Shown here piece by piece: positions 26,125-34,689 of a stretch of 64,000 nt of DNA. The DNA is taken from positions 248,001 through 312,000 of the forward strand of contig CBDCMR010000004.1 of NCBI GenBank assembly GCA_965219035.1, in the 5' to 3' direction. Within the stretch, counting starts at the first letter, position 1, and each line of letters starts with the position of its first letter. The notes under the pieces are model-generated. The model searched no databases. It saw nothing but the letters and a program-made list of their open reading frames with translations, and was not told the DNA's origin. The stretch is from CBDCKN01 sp965219035 (lineage in GTDB: Bacteria > Gemmatimonadota > Gemmatimonadetes > Longimicrobiales > Gaopeijiaceae). A program made the position numbers and the translations under genes.

Positions 26125-27120
26125 TTGCCCACGACAGCGTTCCTGGGAACCGGCTACTACGTGCCGGAACGGGTGGTCTCCAATCAAGACCTGTCGGAGC
26201 GCATGGACACCTCCGACGAGTGGATCGCAGAGCGGACGGGGATCAGGGAGCGGCGCTGGGTCTCGGAGGGTGAGACCGGGGCCGGGATGGCCCTGAGCGC
26301 TAGCACCGATGCCCTCGAGGAGGCGGGCATGGAGCCCGCCGATGTAGACGCCATCATCCTGGCCACCATCAGTCCCGATCATTTCTTCCCCGGCACGGGC
26401 GTCTTCCTCCAGAGGGAGCTGGGCCTTGCCGGTGTTCCCGCTCTGGACGTTCGGGACCAGTGCACCGGATTCCTGTACGGCTTGTCCGTGGCGGACGCTT
26501 GGATCAAGAGCGGGCAATACAGTACGATCCTCCTGGTCGGCGTGGAGATCCAATCCACGGGGATCGACGTCACGACTCGTGGACGGGACATGGCCGTTCT
26601 CTTCGGTGACGGCGCTGGAGCCGTTGTTCTCGGCGCCACGGAGAATGAGGACCGAGGCGTGCTCTCCACGCATCTCCACGCCGACGGCCGTCACGCGGAG
26701 ATCCTCTGGTGCGACGCCGCGTCCAGCGCACGCCATCCCCGGATCACGGCGGAGGACCTGGAGGCGGGTCGGCACCACCCCACCATGGTGGGGAGAGAGG
26801 TCTTCAAGCATGCCGTCAGGAGGATGCCCGAGGTGGTCGAAGAGGCGCTCTCGGCCAACGGGCTCACCACGGAGGACATCGACCTCCTCATCCCCCATCA
26901 AGCGAACCTCCGCATCTCCGAGATGGTGAGACGCCGGCTCGGGCTCCCGGAAGACCGAGTCTACAACAACATCGAGCGCTACGGAAACACGACGGCCGCG
27001 ACGATTCCCATCGCTCTGAGTGAGGTGGTAGACCAGGGTTTGCTCGGGCGTGGCGACCTGCTCGCGCTGACCGCTTTCGGATCCGGATTGACCTGGGGGA
27101 GCGCCCTGATTCGCTGGTAG
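26125..27120 (+). CDS. fabH: 3-oxoacyl-ACP synthase III (KAS III)
   Basis: This 331-residue thiolase-fold enzyme condenses acetyl-CoA with malonyl-ACP to start fatty-acid synthesis. The Cys-His-Asn triad is intact: Cys113 in RDQCTGFLYG, His258 in IPHQANLRI, and Asn288 in ERYGNTTAATIP. The start is set at TTG 26,125 because AAGGAGGG lies 4 bases upstream and the family N-terminus (TTAFLGTGYYVPERVV) begins there; an upstream 40-residue extension is not family-like. It is a lone plus-strand gene, so other KAS III-like roles (for example in ladder or polyketide-like pathways) cannot be excluded. Confidence 0.9.
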   Translation: MPTTAFLGTGYYVPERVVSNQDLSERMDTSDEWIAERTGIRERRWVSEGETGAGMALSASTDALEEAGMEPADVDAIILATISPDHFFPGTGVFLQRELGLAGVPALDVRDQCTGFLYGLSVADAWIKSGQYSTILLVGVEIQSTGIDVTTRGRDMAVLFGDGAGAVVLGATENEDRGVLSTHLHADGRHAEILWCDAASSARHPRITAEDLEAGRHHPTMVGREVFKHAVRRMPEVVEEALSANGLTTEDIDLLIPHQANLRISEMVRRRLGLPEDRVYNNIERYGNTTAATIPIALSEVVDQGLLGRGDLLALTAFGSGLTWGSALIRW

Positions 27121-27291
27121 GAACCACCTCTTCGGCGCTGCGGATGCGATCCGCGTGGCACGTCAAAGGGGCTTCCTGCGGGGGGCGCCCTCCAGATTCC
27201 GTCAGAGTAGACGGCCATTTCCGATTCGGTTAATTTTTCTTCCTTACAGCCGGTCGGGCGACTCGCCGTCCCTGAACGAGGCACAACCAAG

Positions 27292-27672
27292 ATGCTTACC
27301 AAGACACAGCTCAAGCATATCGAGAAGCGGCTCATGGATGAGCGCGCGAAGGCGCACAAGGCCCTGGGGCTTTTCGACAGAATGGCGAAGCTCGACCGGG
27401 AGTCCATGGACTCGGATCTCTCGGTGTACACGGATCACATGGCAGACCAGGGCACTGAGGCCATGGAGCGAGAGAAGGCAGCCCTCTTCGCGACCAAAGA
27501 GGGCCGCTACATCTACAGGCTGGAGGAGGCCCTCCGCCGGCTCTACAACGATCCCAAGAACTTCGGACTGTGTCACACGTGTGGGGCCGAGGTGGGATTC
27601 GAGCGCCTGGACGCGCTGCCCCATGCTCGCTACTGTATCGAGTGTAAGCTCAAGGAGGAAGAGGCGGCCTGA
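27292..27672 (+). CDS. DksA/TraR-family zinc-finger protein
   Basis: This 126-residue protein has a coiled-coil N-terminal half (KTQLKHIEKRLMDERAKAHK onwards), then a C4 zinc finger CHTCGAEVGFERLDALPHARYCIEC. DksA/TraR proteins enter the RNA polymerase secondary channel and alter promoter output, often with ppGpp. The finger keeps all four cysteines. The coiled-coil tip lacks a clear D-x-x-D-x-A motif, so it may be one of the many DksA-like paralogues rather than DksA itself. It converges with the RNase D gene 68 bases downstream. Confidence 0.85.
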   Translation: MLTKTQLKHIEKRLMDERAKAHKALGLFDRMAKLDRESMDSDLSVYTDHMADQGTEAMEREKAALFATKEGRYIYRLEEALRRLYNDPKNFGLCHTCGAEVGFERLDALPHARYCIECKLKEEEAA

Positions 27673-27740
27673 CCTCGAGCCGGCTTCCGAGAGTGGAGAT
27701 CCGCCCGAAGCGACTCTGGCGGGTCTTCTCGTTAGGGCAC

Positions 27741-28907
27741 TTAGGGGGGCCCGGGGGACTGGAGGGCGGGGCCTCCTCCGTTGAGGGCCTCCATTAGGGC
27801 ATCACCCACGGCTTCGACCTGCCACCGCCTCACGCCCTGCACGGCCAGGAGCGCCTCGCTGTTCTCGGGACCGGCCCGAGCGATCTCCAGCAGCAGCGTG
27901 TTGGAGACCAGCGTGCCCCGGGCGATGCCGAGCTCTTCCGATCGACGGTTGCGGGCCGCCTTCAGGCGATCGGCCACCTCTACGATCTCCGGCGGAGGAC
28001 GGCCGGCCCCGGTGCGATTATTCGGCGGGTATCCTACCAACTCCTCCGTATCCACACGGTCGATTCGCTCCAGACGCACGAGGAGGGAGCGGCCCGACCG
28101 GTCGGCGAGCTGAGGCGAGAACCCACTCATCTCGGCAAGCCCCGCGACGCTCCGTGGGCGCACCTGCACCACTTCGACAAGCACATTGTCCGACACGACC
28201 CGGAAGGGTGCCCGATCCCTCCTTCGAGCGATCTCGTCCCTCCACAGCCACGCCTCCCGGAGCAGTGCAACCTCGCGAAGCTCCAGATAGCGAGCTCGTT
28301 TCACCCTGGTCACCGGGTCGGCCTTCCCCTCCTCGCTCCAACGGAGCGATTCCATGAGGGACGACTCCTCCTGTGCCCACGCCAGCCGTCCCATGGCGTC
28401 CAGGCGCTCACTAAGCAGATCGGCCAGGGCGTGAAGATGCTGCGTGTCCGTGGCGGCGTACGCCAGCATCTCTTCGGAGAGGGGCCGCTTCGCCCAATCA
28501 GCCCGTTGATGCTTCTTGGAGAGGTTCACACTGAAGTAGGTCTCGAGGAGGGATGCGAGCCCCAGAGAAGGCTCTCCCAGAAGCGCGGCCGCGGTCTGGG
28601 TGTCGAACAGGTTCACCGGGTGGAGGTCGAGATCGCGGTCCAGAAGTCGGAGATCGTAGTCGCCCCCATGAAAGATGATGCGGACGTCGGGCGCCTCGAG
28701 AGGTCCTCGGAGCGCGGGCGCGGGATCCACCGCCAGGGGATCCACGAGGTACGTCGCGTCGGGGCTGCTCACCTGGACGAGACAGACCCGATCCGAGTAG
28801 CGGTGGAAGCCGGCGGCCTCCAGGTCGACGGCGAGGCGCGTTTCGCCGGCCAGGGCATCGGCCAGCTCCTGCACGCCGCGGGGGTCCGTGATGAGTTGGA
28901 ATGTCAT
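27741..28907 (-). CDS. rnd: Ribonuclease D with HRDC domains
   Basis: This 388-residue 3'-5' exoribonuclease trims tRNA and other stable RNAs. The DEDD exonuclease domain begins TRLAVDLEAAGFHRYSDRVCLVQVS (Asp-x-Glu pair), then IFHGGDYDLRLLDRDL and LAYAATDTQHLHAL (the tyrosine of the DEDDy motif). The C-terminal half carries one or two HRDC-type helical domains (LWRDEIARRRDRAPFRVVSD and following). ATG 28,907 is chosen from the family start; the longer open frame upstream is not conserved. It is divergent from pyk with 157 bases between starts. Confidence 0.9.
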   Translation of the reverse strand: MTFQLITDPRGVQELADALAGETRLAVDLEAAGFHRYSDRVCLVQVSSPDATYLVDPLAVDPAPALRGPLEAPDVRIIFHGGDYDLRLLDRDLDLHPVNLFDTQTAAALLGEPSLGLASLLETYFSVNLSKKHQRADWAKRPLSEEMLAYAATDTQHLHALADLLSERLDAMGRLAWAQEESSLMESLRWSEEGKADPVTRVKRARYLELREVALLREAWLWRDEIARRRDRAPFRVVSDNVLVEVVQVRPRSVAGLAEMSGFSPQLADRSGRSLLVRLERIDRVDTEELVGYPPNNRTGAGRPPPEIVEVADRLKAARNRRSEELGIARGTLVSNTLLLEIARAGPENSEALLAVQGVRRWQVEAVGDALMEALNGGGPALQSPGPP

Positions 28908-29064
28908 TGAGTAAGCAGCTTCGGCTCGGGGAGGCCAGAGCGCAAGCAAACGCCCGAGTCGGGGCGTCGGCGGAGCCTTGCCGGACCGTTCGGCCAGAGT
29001 GAGGTTCAACGGAGCGCTCGAACGGCTGACTCGCCATATCCCCCGCACTGTCCTGAACGAACGA

Positions 29065-30483
29065 ATGCTTCGTACCAAGATCGTCTGTACACTGGGTCCC
29101 GCCACCTCTTCCCCGGAGCGCGTCCGCGCGCTGGTAGAGGGCGGCATGAACGTGGCCCGCATCAACATGTCGCACGGCGACCACGAGGGTCACGCCGCGG
29201 TCATCGAGCACCTGCGCGCGGCGGCCGAGGAGTCCAGGCGTCCTTTGGCGATCCTGGCCGATCTGGCGGGCCCGAAGATCCGGGTGGGCAACCTCCCGAA
29301 GCCGGTGGTGCTCACCCCCGGCGAGCGCGTCACCCTGGCCCCCGAGGGCGCGGTCCGGGACGGGGACATCTCCACGACGTATGCCCACCTAGCAGAAGAC
29401 TTGAAACCGGGCGATCACATTCTCCTGGACGACGGCCTCCTCGAGCTGGAGTGCGTCGAGATCCTGGGGCAGAGGGTCTCGTTCGATGTGGCGCGGGGGG
29501 GGGTGCTCAAGAGCAACAAGGGGCTCAACATGCCGGGCATCGACGTGCAGGCCCCGTCTCTCACCGACAAGGACCTCGCCGATCTCGACTTCGCGTTGCG
29601 CCAGGGGGTCGAGTACGTGGGCCTCTCCTTCGTCCGGAGGGGTGCTGACGTCAGGGATCTCAAGGACAGGGTGGGCCTCCAGGCCCTCGTCGTCGCGAAG
29701 ATCGAGATGGCCCGAGCGCTGGATGCCCTTGACGCCATCATGGTGGTGGCCGATGCGGTCATGGTCGCCCGGGGCGACCTCGGCGTCGAGCTCCCGTTCG
29801 AGCAGGTGCCCCTGGTCCAGAAGCGCATCGTCCGGATCGCCAACACGTACGGCCGTCCGGTGATCACGGCGACCCAGATGCTCGAGTCCATGATCGAGAA
29901 TCCCCGTCCTACCCGGGCCGAGGTGTCGGACGTGGCCAACGCCATCCTCGACGGAACAGACGCGATCATGCTGTCCGGCGAGACGGCGGTGGGGAGGCAT
30001 CCCCTGGCCTCCTTGGAGGCGATGGTGCGCATCACTCGGGAGATCGAATCCAGTGGGGTCTTGGACCGCGGACCGGTCTACGACACGGTCGTCGACGCCC
30101 ACCCGAGGGGAGGCGCCACCGATCGGGAGCACGCCGTGGCTTCGGCCACGGTCGAGTCGGCACGCCGTGTGGACGCACCGGCCGTGATCGTGATCACCCG
30201 GAGCGGGCGCTCGGCGAGGCTCGTGTCGAGCTATCGGCCTTTGGCGCCCCTCTTCTGTGTTTGCACCGATGAGCATACCTATCGACAGATGTCCGCGGTG
30301 TGGGGCGTATGCCCCGTGTTGGCCGTGGACGAGCAAGTCTCGTACGACTCCCTGACGGACTTCGGTAAGCAGGCCGTGCTCGAGTCCGGCGTCGGCAAGG
30401 CCGGCCAGTCCATCGTCGTGACGTCCGGGTACCCGTTCCATACCTCGGGTAGCACGAACACCATGCGAGTGGAGATGCTCTAG
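29065..30483 (+). CDS. pyk: Pyruvate kinase
   Basis: This 472-residue glycolytic enzyme converts PEP and ADP to pyruvate and ATP. Family motifs are complete: KIVCTLGPAT at the N-terminus, RINMSHG, LADLAGPKIRVG, KDLADLDFALRQGVEYVGLSFV, KIEMARALDALD (lysine/glutamate of the active site), ARGDLGVELPFEQVP and TATQMLESM. A C-terminal allosteric domain (ADREHAVASATVESARRV) follows. ATG 29,065 matches the conserved start. The TAG stop coincides with the left end of a small MITE-like repeat. Confidence 0.95.
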   Translation: MLRTKIVCTLGPATSSPERVRALVEGGMNVARINMSHGDHEGHAAVIEHLRAAAEESRRPLAILADLAGPKIRVGNLPKPVVLTPGERVTLAPEGAVRDGDISTTYAHLAEDLKPGDHILLDDGLLELECVEILGQRVSFDVARGGVLKSNKGLNMPGIDVQAPSLTDKDLADLDFALRQGVEYVGLSFVRRGADVRDLKDRVGLQALVVAKIEMARALDALDAIMVVADAVMVARGDLGVELPFEQVPLVQKRIVRIANTYGRPVITATQMLESMIENPRPTRAEVSDVANAILDGTDAIMLSGETAVGRHPLASLEAMVRITREIESSGVLDRGPVYDTVVDAHPRGGATDREHAVASATVESARRVDAPAVIVITRSGRSARLVSSYRPLAPLFCVCTDEHTYRQMSAVWGVCPVLAVDEQVSYDSLTDFGKQAVLESGVGKAGQSIVVTSGYPFHTSGSTNTMRVEML

Positions 30484-30532
30484 TGTCCCCGACCCTCTCA
30501 GTGGCTCGCGAACTTCGGCAACGGAACACTAG
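30480..30532. repeat. MITE-like repeat, copy 4 (short), on the pyk stop codon
   Basis: CTAGTGTCC (30,480-30,488) and GGAACACTAG (30,523-30,532) are inverted ends, with CTAG at both edges. The right 40 bases match the right end of the copy at 21,369 (CCGACCCTCT, TCGCGAACTT, GGCAACGGAACAC). The pyk stop TAG is the T-A-G of the left CTAG. Confidence 0.75.
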
Positions 30533-30535
30533 GGG

Positions 30536-31315
30536 ATGAAGCTCACCTTCTTGGGGACCGGAACCTCGTTCGGCGTGCCTGTTGTGGGATGCGACTGCGA
30601 CGCATGCACGTCCGACGATCCACGAGACCGGCGGACCCGGCACGGAGCCCTCCTGGAGCTGGACGGGGGCACGGTCCTCGTGGACACGCCACCGGAGCTT
30701 CGTTTGCAGCTTCTGAGCGCCGGAGTCGAGGTAGTGGATGCGGTGTGGTTCACGCATGCGCATGCCGACCACATCCACGGGATCGACGACCTGCGCGTCT
30801 TCACGGCCCATAGCCGACGCGATCTCGCAGCCTTCGTGCCGCGTGAGTACGAGGAGCTCCTCAGGACCCGTTTCCGGTACATTTTCGACGACGGCTACCG
30901 GCCGCCAGCCGGAACGACCAAGCCCGAAATCCGCCTCCTCCCCTTCGAGCCGTCGGAGCCGGTCACCGTCGTGGGCCATCGCTTCGAGCCCCTGGCCGTC
31001 CCGCACGGGCCGGTCACGGTCTACGGATTCCGGGTGGGAAATCTGGGGTATGTGACTGACGGGAAGTGCCTGCCCGACGAAACCATAGAGACCTTGAGCG
31101 GTGTCCGGGTGCTTGTCCTCAACGCGCTTTGGTTCGGCCGTCCCCATCCGACGCACTTCAACGTCGAGGAGGCCGTAGAGGCTGCACAGACCGTGGGGGC
31201 GGGGCGTACGTACCTGATCCATCTGACCCATCGCGTGCGGCACCAGGAGCTGGTGGACCGGCTGCCGGACGGTATCCTTCCGGCGTACGACGGACTGAGC
31301 ATCGAAATTCCATGA
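30536..31315 (+). CDS. MBL-fold metallohydrolase (PhnP-like)
   Basis: This 259-residue metallo-beta-lactamase-fold enzyme has THAHADHIHGIDD (His74, His76, Asp78, His79), the two-metal HxHxDH motif. It starts MKLTFLGTGTSFGVPVVGCDC with a cluster of cysteines (CDCDAC) like the zinc-binding Cys site of PhnP-type phosphodiesterases. Later histidines are in AVPHGPV and LIHLTHRV. Members hydrolyse cyclic phosphodiesters or RNA ends; the exact substrate is unknown. Its ATG is 4 bases after the repeat at 30,480-30,532, so its ribosome-binding site derives partly from that repeat (ACTAGGGG). The end overlaps pgi by 4 bases. Confidence 0.8.
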   Translation: MKLTFLGTGTSFGVPVVGCDCDACTSDDPRDRRTRHGALLELDGGTVLVDTPPELRLQLLSAGVEVVDAVWFTHAHADHIHGIDDLRVFTAHSRRDLAAFVPREYEELLRTRFRYIFDDGYRPPAGTTKPEIRLLPFEPSEPVTVVGHRFEPLAVPHGPVTVYGFRVGNLGYVTDGKCLPDETIETLSGVRVLVLNALWFGRPHPTHFNVEEAVEAAQTVGAGRTYLIHLTHRVRHQELVDRLPDGILPAYDGLSIEIP

Positions 31316-32718
31316 CGCCCATCACCCTGGACTACGCCAACATGGTCGCCCCGAACCTCGGCGGCGAGGGGATCGAGCCCGAGCGACTAGAGACCGATCT
31401 GGCCGAACGTTTCCGTCAGGCCTACGAGGCCGTGGAGGCCAGCCGGGCCTCGGGCGAAATGGGCTTCTTCAACCTGCCCTATGCCTCGGAGACGCTAGCC
31501 CGTACTCAGGAGCTGGCTGACGGCTACGGGCAGTGGTTCGAGAATGTGGTGATCCTGGGGATCGGCGGGTCGGCGTTGGGGGCTCGGACGCTCCGGGACG
31601 CCCTGCTGGGACCCCTCTGGAACGAGAAGGACGACGAGGCCCGGGAGCACTTCCCGCGCATCTATGTGCTGGACAACGTCGATCCCGACACGGTCCGCGA
31701 TCTACTGGGCCACCTCGACATCCGCCGTACGCTCTTCAACGTGGTCAGCAAGTCGGGGACCACGGCCGAGACCATCGCCCTCTATCTCGTGTTGGAGGGT
31801 CTGCTGATCGACGAGGTGGGACCGGACAAGGCGCGGGGCCACTTCCTGTTCACGACGGATCCGACCGACGGCCCCCTTCGTGCCATCGCCGAGGGAGAGG
31901 GCATCCCCAGCCTTCCGATCCCGCCGAACGTGGGGGGGCGCTTCTCGGTACTGTCGCCCGTGGGCCTCCTTCCCGCCGCGGTGGTAGGGATCGATGCGGC
32001 GGCACTCCTGGCCGGGGCCGCTCGGGCCGACGACCGCTGTCGAACGCTGGTCCTCAGGGAAAACCCGGCAGGGCTCATGGCCACGCTTCTGCACGCGGCC
32101 CATGGCGAGTCCGGTGCCTCGATCCACGTGCTGATGCCCTACTCGAACCGCCTCCGTTCATTCACCTCCTGGTTCCAACAGCTGTGGGCGGAGTCGCTGG
32201 GAAAGGCCAACGACCTTGCGGGCAATACCGTCCACACGGGGCCGACCCCGCTCCCCGCCGTGGGCGTCACGGACCAACACTCGCAGGTACAGCTCTTCAT
32301 GGAGGGCCCCCGGGACAAGGTCGTGGTGTTCCTGACCATCACCGGTGCAGCCGGTGCGGGTGGAGTGGAGGACCTGGAGATCGCCGGGCATAGGTCCGGC
32401 ATTGCGTCGGTCGGCTATCTTGGGGGGCACGGTCTGGGCGAGCTTCTGGACGCCGAGCGTCGTGCCACGGCTGAAGCTCTGCGACTTCGCGGACGGCCCA
32501 GCATGACGTTCGAGATGGAGGCGCTCGACGCGGAGTCACTGGGCGAGCTCTTCATGCTCATGTCCATTGCCACCGTGTATGCAGGAGCCATGTATGGAGT
32601 GAATCCCATGGATCAGCCAGGGGTCGAGCTCGGGAAGGAGCTCACTTACGGGCTCATGGGACGACCCGATCACGACGTGCCCGATCTCCCCGCCCCCGAC
32701 CCACGATGGAGGGTTTAG
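31312..32718 (+). CDS. pgi: Glucose-6-phosphate isomerase
   Basis: This 468-residue enzyme interconverts glucose-6-phosphate and fructose-6-phosphate. It has two SIS-type domains: ILGIGGSALGARTLRDAL, then NVVSKSGTTAETIALYLVLEG (the phosphate-binding serine/threonine loop), then VTDQHSQVQLFMEGP and the C-terminal GVNPMDQPGVELGK. The catalytic glutamate region WAESLGK and the His in DQHSQVQ are present. ATG 31,312 overlaps the MBL gene stop (ATGA). With pyk two genes upstream, this is a small glycolysis neighbourhood. Confidence 0.93.
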   Translation: MTPITLDYANMVAPNLGGEGIEPERLETDLAERFRQAYEAVEASRASGEMGFFNLPYASETLARTQELADGYGQWFENVVILGIGGSALGARTLRDALLGPLWNEKDDEAREHFPRIYVLDNVDPDTVRDLLGHLDIRRTLFNVVSKSGTTAETIALYLVLEGLLIDEVGPDKARGHFLFTTDPTDGPLRAIAEGEGIPSLPIPPNVGGRFSVLSPVGLLPAAVVGIDAAALLAGAARADDRCRTLVLRENPAGLMATLLHAAHGESGASIHVLMPYSNRLRSFTSWFQQLWAESLGKANDLAGNTVHTGPTPLPAVGVTDQHSQVQLFMEGPRDKVVVFLTITGAAGAGGVEDLEIAGHRSGIASVGYLGGHGLGELLDAERRATAEALRLRGRPSMTFEMEALDAESLGELFMLMSIATVYAGAMYGVNPMDQPGVELGKELTYGLMGRPDHDVPDLPAPDPRWRV

Positions 32719-32809
32719 AAGGCTGTGATCCACCGGCGTGGCGCGGTATCTTTGAGATGGTGGGGAGCTCTTCGCTTGCCACCGGGCGAAGCACACAGGA
32801 GTGGATCCG

Positions 32810-33241
32810 ATGCGTAATCAAGACGACTTGCCTTACATCATCGTCGAGCGGGATGCCGGCGGGAGCTTCGGCTCTTTCTTCCTGGGTGCGCTCGTCGGCG
32901 CGGGGCTGGCTCTTCTCCTCGCTCCGCAGTCCGGCGAGGAAACGCAGGAAGAGATCAGAGAGAGAGCCCAGAAGCTCCGTATCGCCGCCGAGGAGAGGAT
33001 ACGTGAGGCGCAGAATACTCTCGAGGAGCGGTTGGACACGGTAAGGGACGGCGTGCAGGCCCGGGTCGGCATCGTCAAGGATGCGGTCGAGTCGGGGCGA
33101 CTGGCCGCCCAGGAGGCGCGCAGCGACCTCGAGACACGGCTCGCACGGTCCAAGGCCGCGGCCCGTGCCGGCGTCGCAGCTGCAAGGGAGGCCTCCGGCG
33201 TGGACGGGGACGGCTCCTCCGAGGAGGCCGCCGGCAATTAG
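32810..33241 (+). CDS. YtxH-family membrane-anchored coiled-coil protein
   Basis: This 143-residue protein has one N-terminal transmembrane helix (GSFFLGALVGAGLALLLAPQSG). The LLLAPQSGEETQEEIRE turn is diagnostic of the YtxH/GvpP family. The rest is a long charged helix likely to form a coiled coil. The family is linked to general stress in Bacillus, but its biochemical role is unclear. ATG 32,810 is preferred over GTG 32,801 because AGGAG sits 9 bases before it. Confidence 0.75.
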   Translation: MRNQDDLPYIIVERDAGGSFGSFFLGALVGAGLALLLAPQSGEETQEEIRERAQKLRIAAEERIREAQNTLEERLDTVRDGVQARVGIVKDAVESGRLAAQEARSDLETRLARSKAAARAGVAAAREASGVDGDGSSEEAAGN

Positions 33242-33260
33242 TGCCTGATTCGGGACCCTG

Positions 33261-34184
33261 GTGACCGGAGGAGGGACGGGGACTCCACTCGGCTCGCGCC
33301 GCAATCGTTTTCGGGAATTCTGGTTCCGCGTGTACCAGAAGTCCGCCGAGGACAACGTCTTCTTCATGGCAGGCGCGATCAGCTACAACCTCCTGATCGC
33401 GGTCGTGCCACTCTTCCTGCTGGTCGTGGGCCTTTGGGGTTATGTGCTCCGCGCACGCTACGGTGACCCGTCCGAGGTCATTGTCCGCCTGATGGAGAAC
33501 TACATTCCCGCGGTCGGGGGGGACATCGACCTGATGGCCAAAATGGGGTCGGCCATCAACGGCCTCGTCGCGGGCCGTGCCGGTTATTCCGTCGTAGGGT
33601 CCCTGCTCTTCATCTGGCTCGCCACCCGCCTCGTCAGCACCCTGCGATCCGCTCTCCGCGAGGTCTTCGACATTGCGGCGGATCGGGGCATCCTGAGGGG
33701 CAAGCTCTTCGACGTGCAGGTCGTGGTGATGGGGGGCGTTCTGCTCCTCCTGAACGTGGTGATCACCGTGGTTCTCCAATCGCTGGGGGGATGGGGAGCG
33801 GGGCTCATCGGTGTTGCGGAGGACTTCCTGGGGACCACCCAGAGGTGGTTGGCGGTCCTCCTGGCCTTCACCTCCATCTGGGCACTCTTCGCCCTGATCT
33901 ACTGGTACGTGCCGGCTCGGAGAATTCAGTGGCGGACGGCGTGGCTGGCCGCGACCGTCATGGCCGTGTCGTACGAAGTGATGAAGTGGTGCTTCGGCTG
34001 GTACGCCACCTCGGTGGCGGACTACCGCTCCACATATGGCAACCTGACCACCTTGGTCGTGCTGTTCTTCTGGATCTATTACGCCTCCGTAGTGTTTATT
34101 CTGAGCGGAGAAATCGCCCAGGTGTACACCATGCGCAAAGCACGAAGGGTGCAGATACAGACCGCCCTGGGAGGATCTGCGTGA
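33261..34184 (+). CDS. YihY/virulence factor BrkB-family inner membrane protein
   Basis: This 307-residue protein has about six transmembrane segments. Family motifs include the N-terminal FMAGAISYNLLIAVVPLFLLV, SVVGSLLFIWLATRLVSTLRSAL, FALIYWYVPARRIQWRTAWLAA and NLTTLVVLFFWIYYASVVFILSGEI. The family was once called ribonuclease BN, but that activity belongs to another protein; its true role, possibly lipid or envelope transport, is unsettled. It lies 19 bases after the YtxH gene and 40 before smpB, all on the plus strand. Confidence 0.88.
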   Translation: MTGGGTGTPLGSRRNRFREFWFRVYQKSAEDNVFFMAGAISYNLLIAVVPLFLLVVGLWGYVLRARYGDPSEVIVRLMENYIPAVGGDIDLMAKMGSAINGLVAGRAGYSVVGSLLFIWLATRLVSTLRSALREVFDIAADRGILRGKLFDVQVVVMGGVLLLLNVVITVVLQSLGGWGAGLIGVAEDFLGTTQRWLAVLLAFTSIWALFALIYWYVPARRIQWRTAWLAATVMAVSYEVMKWCFGWYATSVADYRSTYGNLTTLVVLFFWIYYASVVFILSGEIAQVYTMRKARRVQIQTALGGSA

Positions 34185-34224
34185 GGCATGCCGGTCAAGA
34201 CGCCCCTTCGCGGCGGATGTCGTT

Positions 34225-34689
34225 TTGAGCGAAGCGAACGGGCGAAAGGTCGTGGGCCGGAATCGGAAGGCCCGCCGTGAGTTCGAGATCCTGGACACCT
34301 ACGAGGCCGGAATCGTCTTGAAGGGACCCGAAGTGAAGTCGCTTCGGGCGGGCCAACTCGCCTTCCGAGACTCCTTCGCACGCGTGGAGGGCGGTGAGGT
34401 CTGGCTCCACAGCCTCCATATCGCACCCTACGAGCAGGCCAACCGAGCCAACGTCGATCCCGAGCGGACGCGCAAGCTTCTCCTCAACCGGGACGAGATC
34501 CGGCGCCTGGTGGTCAAAGTCGAGGAGAAGGGGCTCACCCTCATCCCCCTGGAGATCTACTTCCGAAGGGGGCACGCCAAGGTGACCCTCGCCGTTGCGC
34601 GGGGCCGTCGCCTCTACGATAAGCGCGAGAAACTCAAGCGGGAGACCCAGGAGCGAGAGGCCCGTCGAGCCATGGACAAACACCGGTGA
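34225..34689 (+). CDS. smpB: SsrA-binding protein SmpB
   Basis: This 154-residue RNA-binding protein brings tmRNA to stalled ribosomes in trans-translation. Motifs are NRKARREFEILDTYEAGIVLKG, EVKSLRAGQ, LHIAPYEQANRANVDPERTRKLLLNR and the basic C-terminal tail DKREKLKRETQEREARRAM that enters the A site. The TTG start at 34,225 fits the conserved beginning. Its stop overlaps the next gene's GTG. The tmRNA gene itself is not visible in this window. Confidence 0.95.
   Translation: MSEANGRKVVGRNRKARREFEILDTYEAGIVLKGPEVKSLRAGQLAFRDSFARVEGGEVWLHSLHIAPYEQANRANVDPERTRKLLLNRDEIRRLVVKVEEKGLTLIPLEIYFRRGHAKVTLAVARGRRLYDKREKLKRETQEREARRAMDKHR

Noticed and set aside
29389..30441. Long minus-strand open frame inside pyk
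   Set aside because: Antisense shadow of a well-conserved enzyme.
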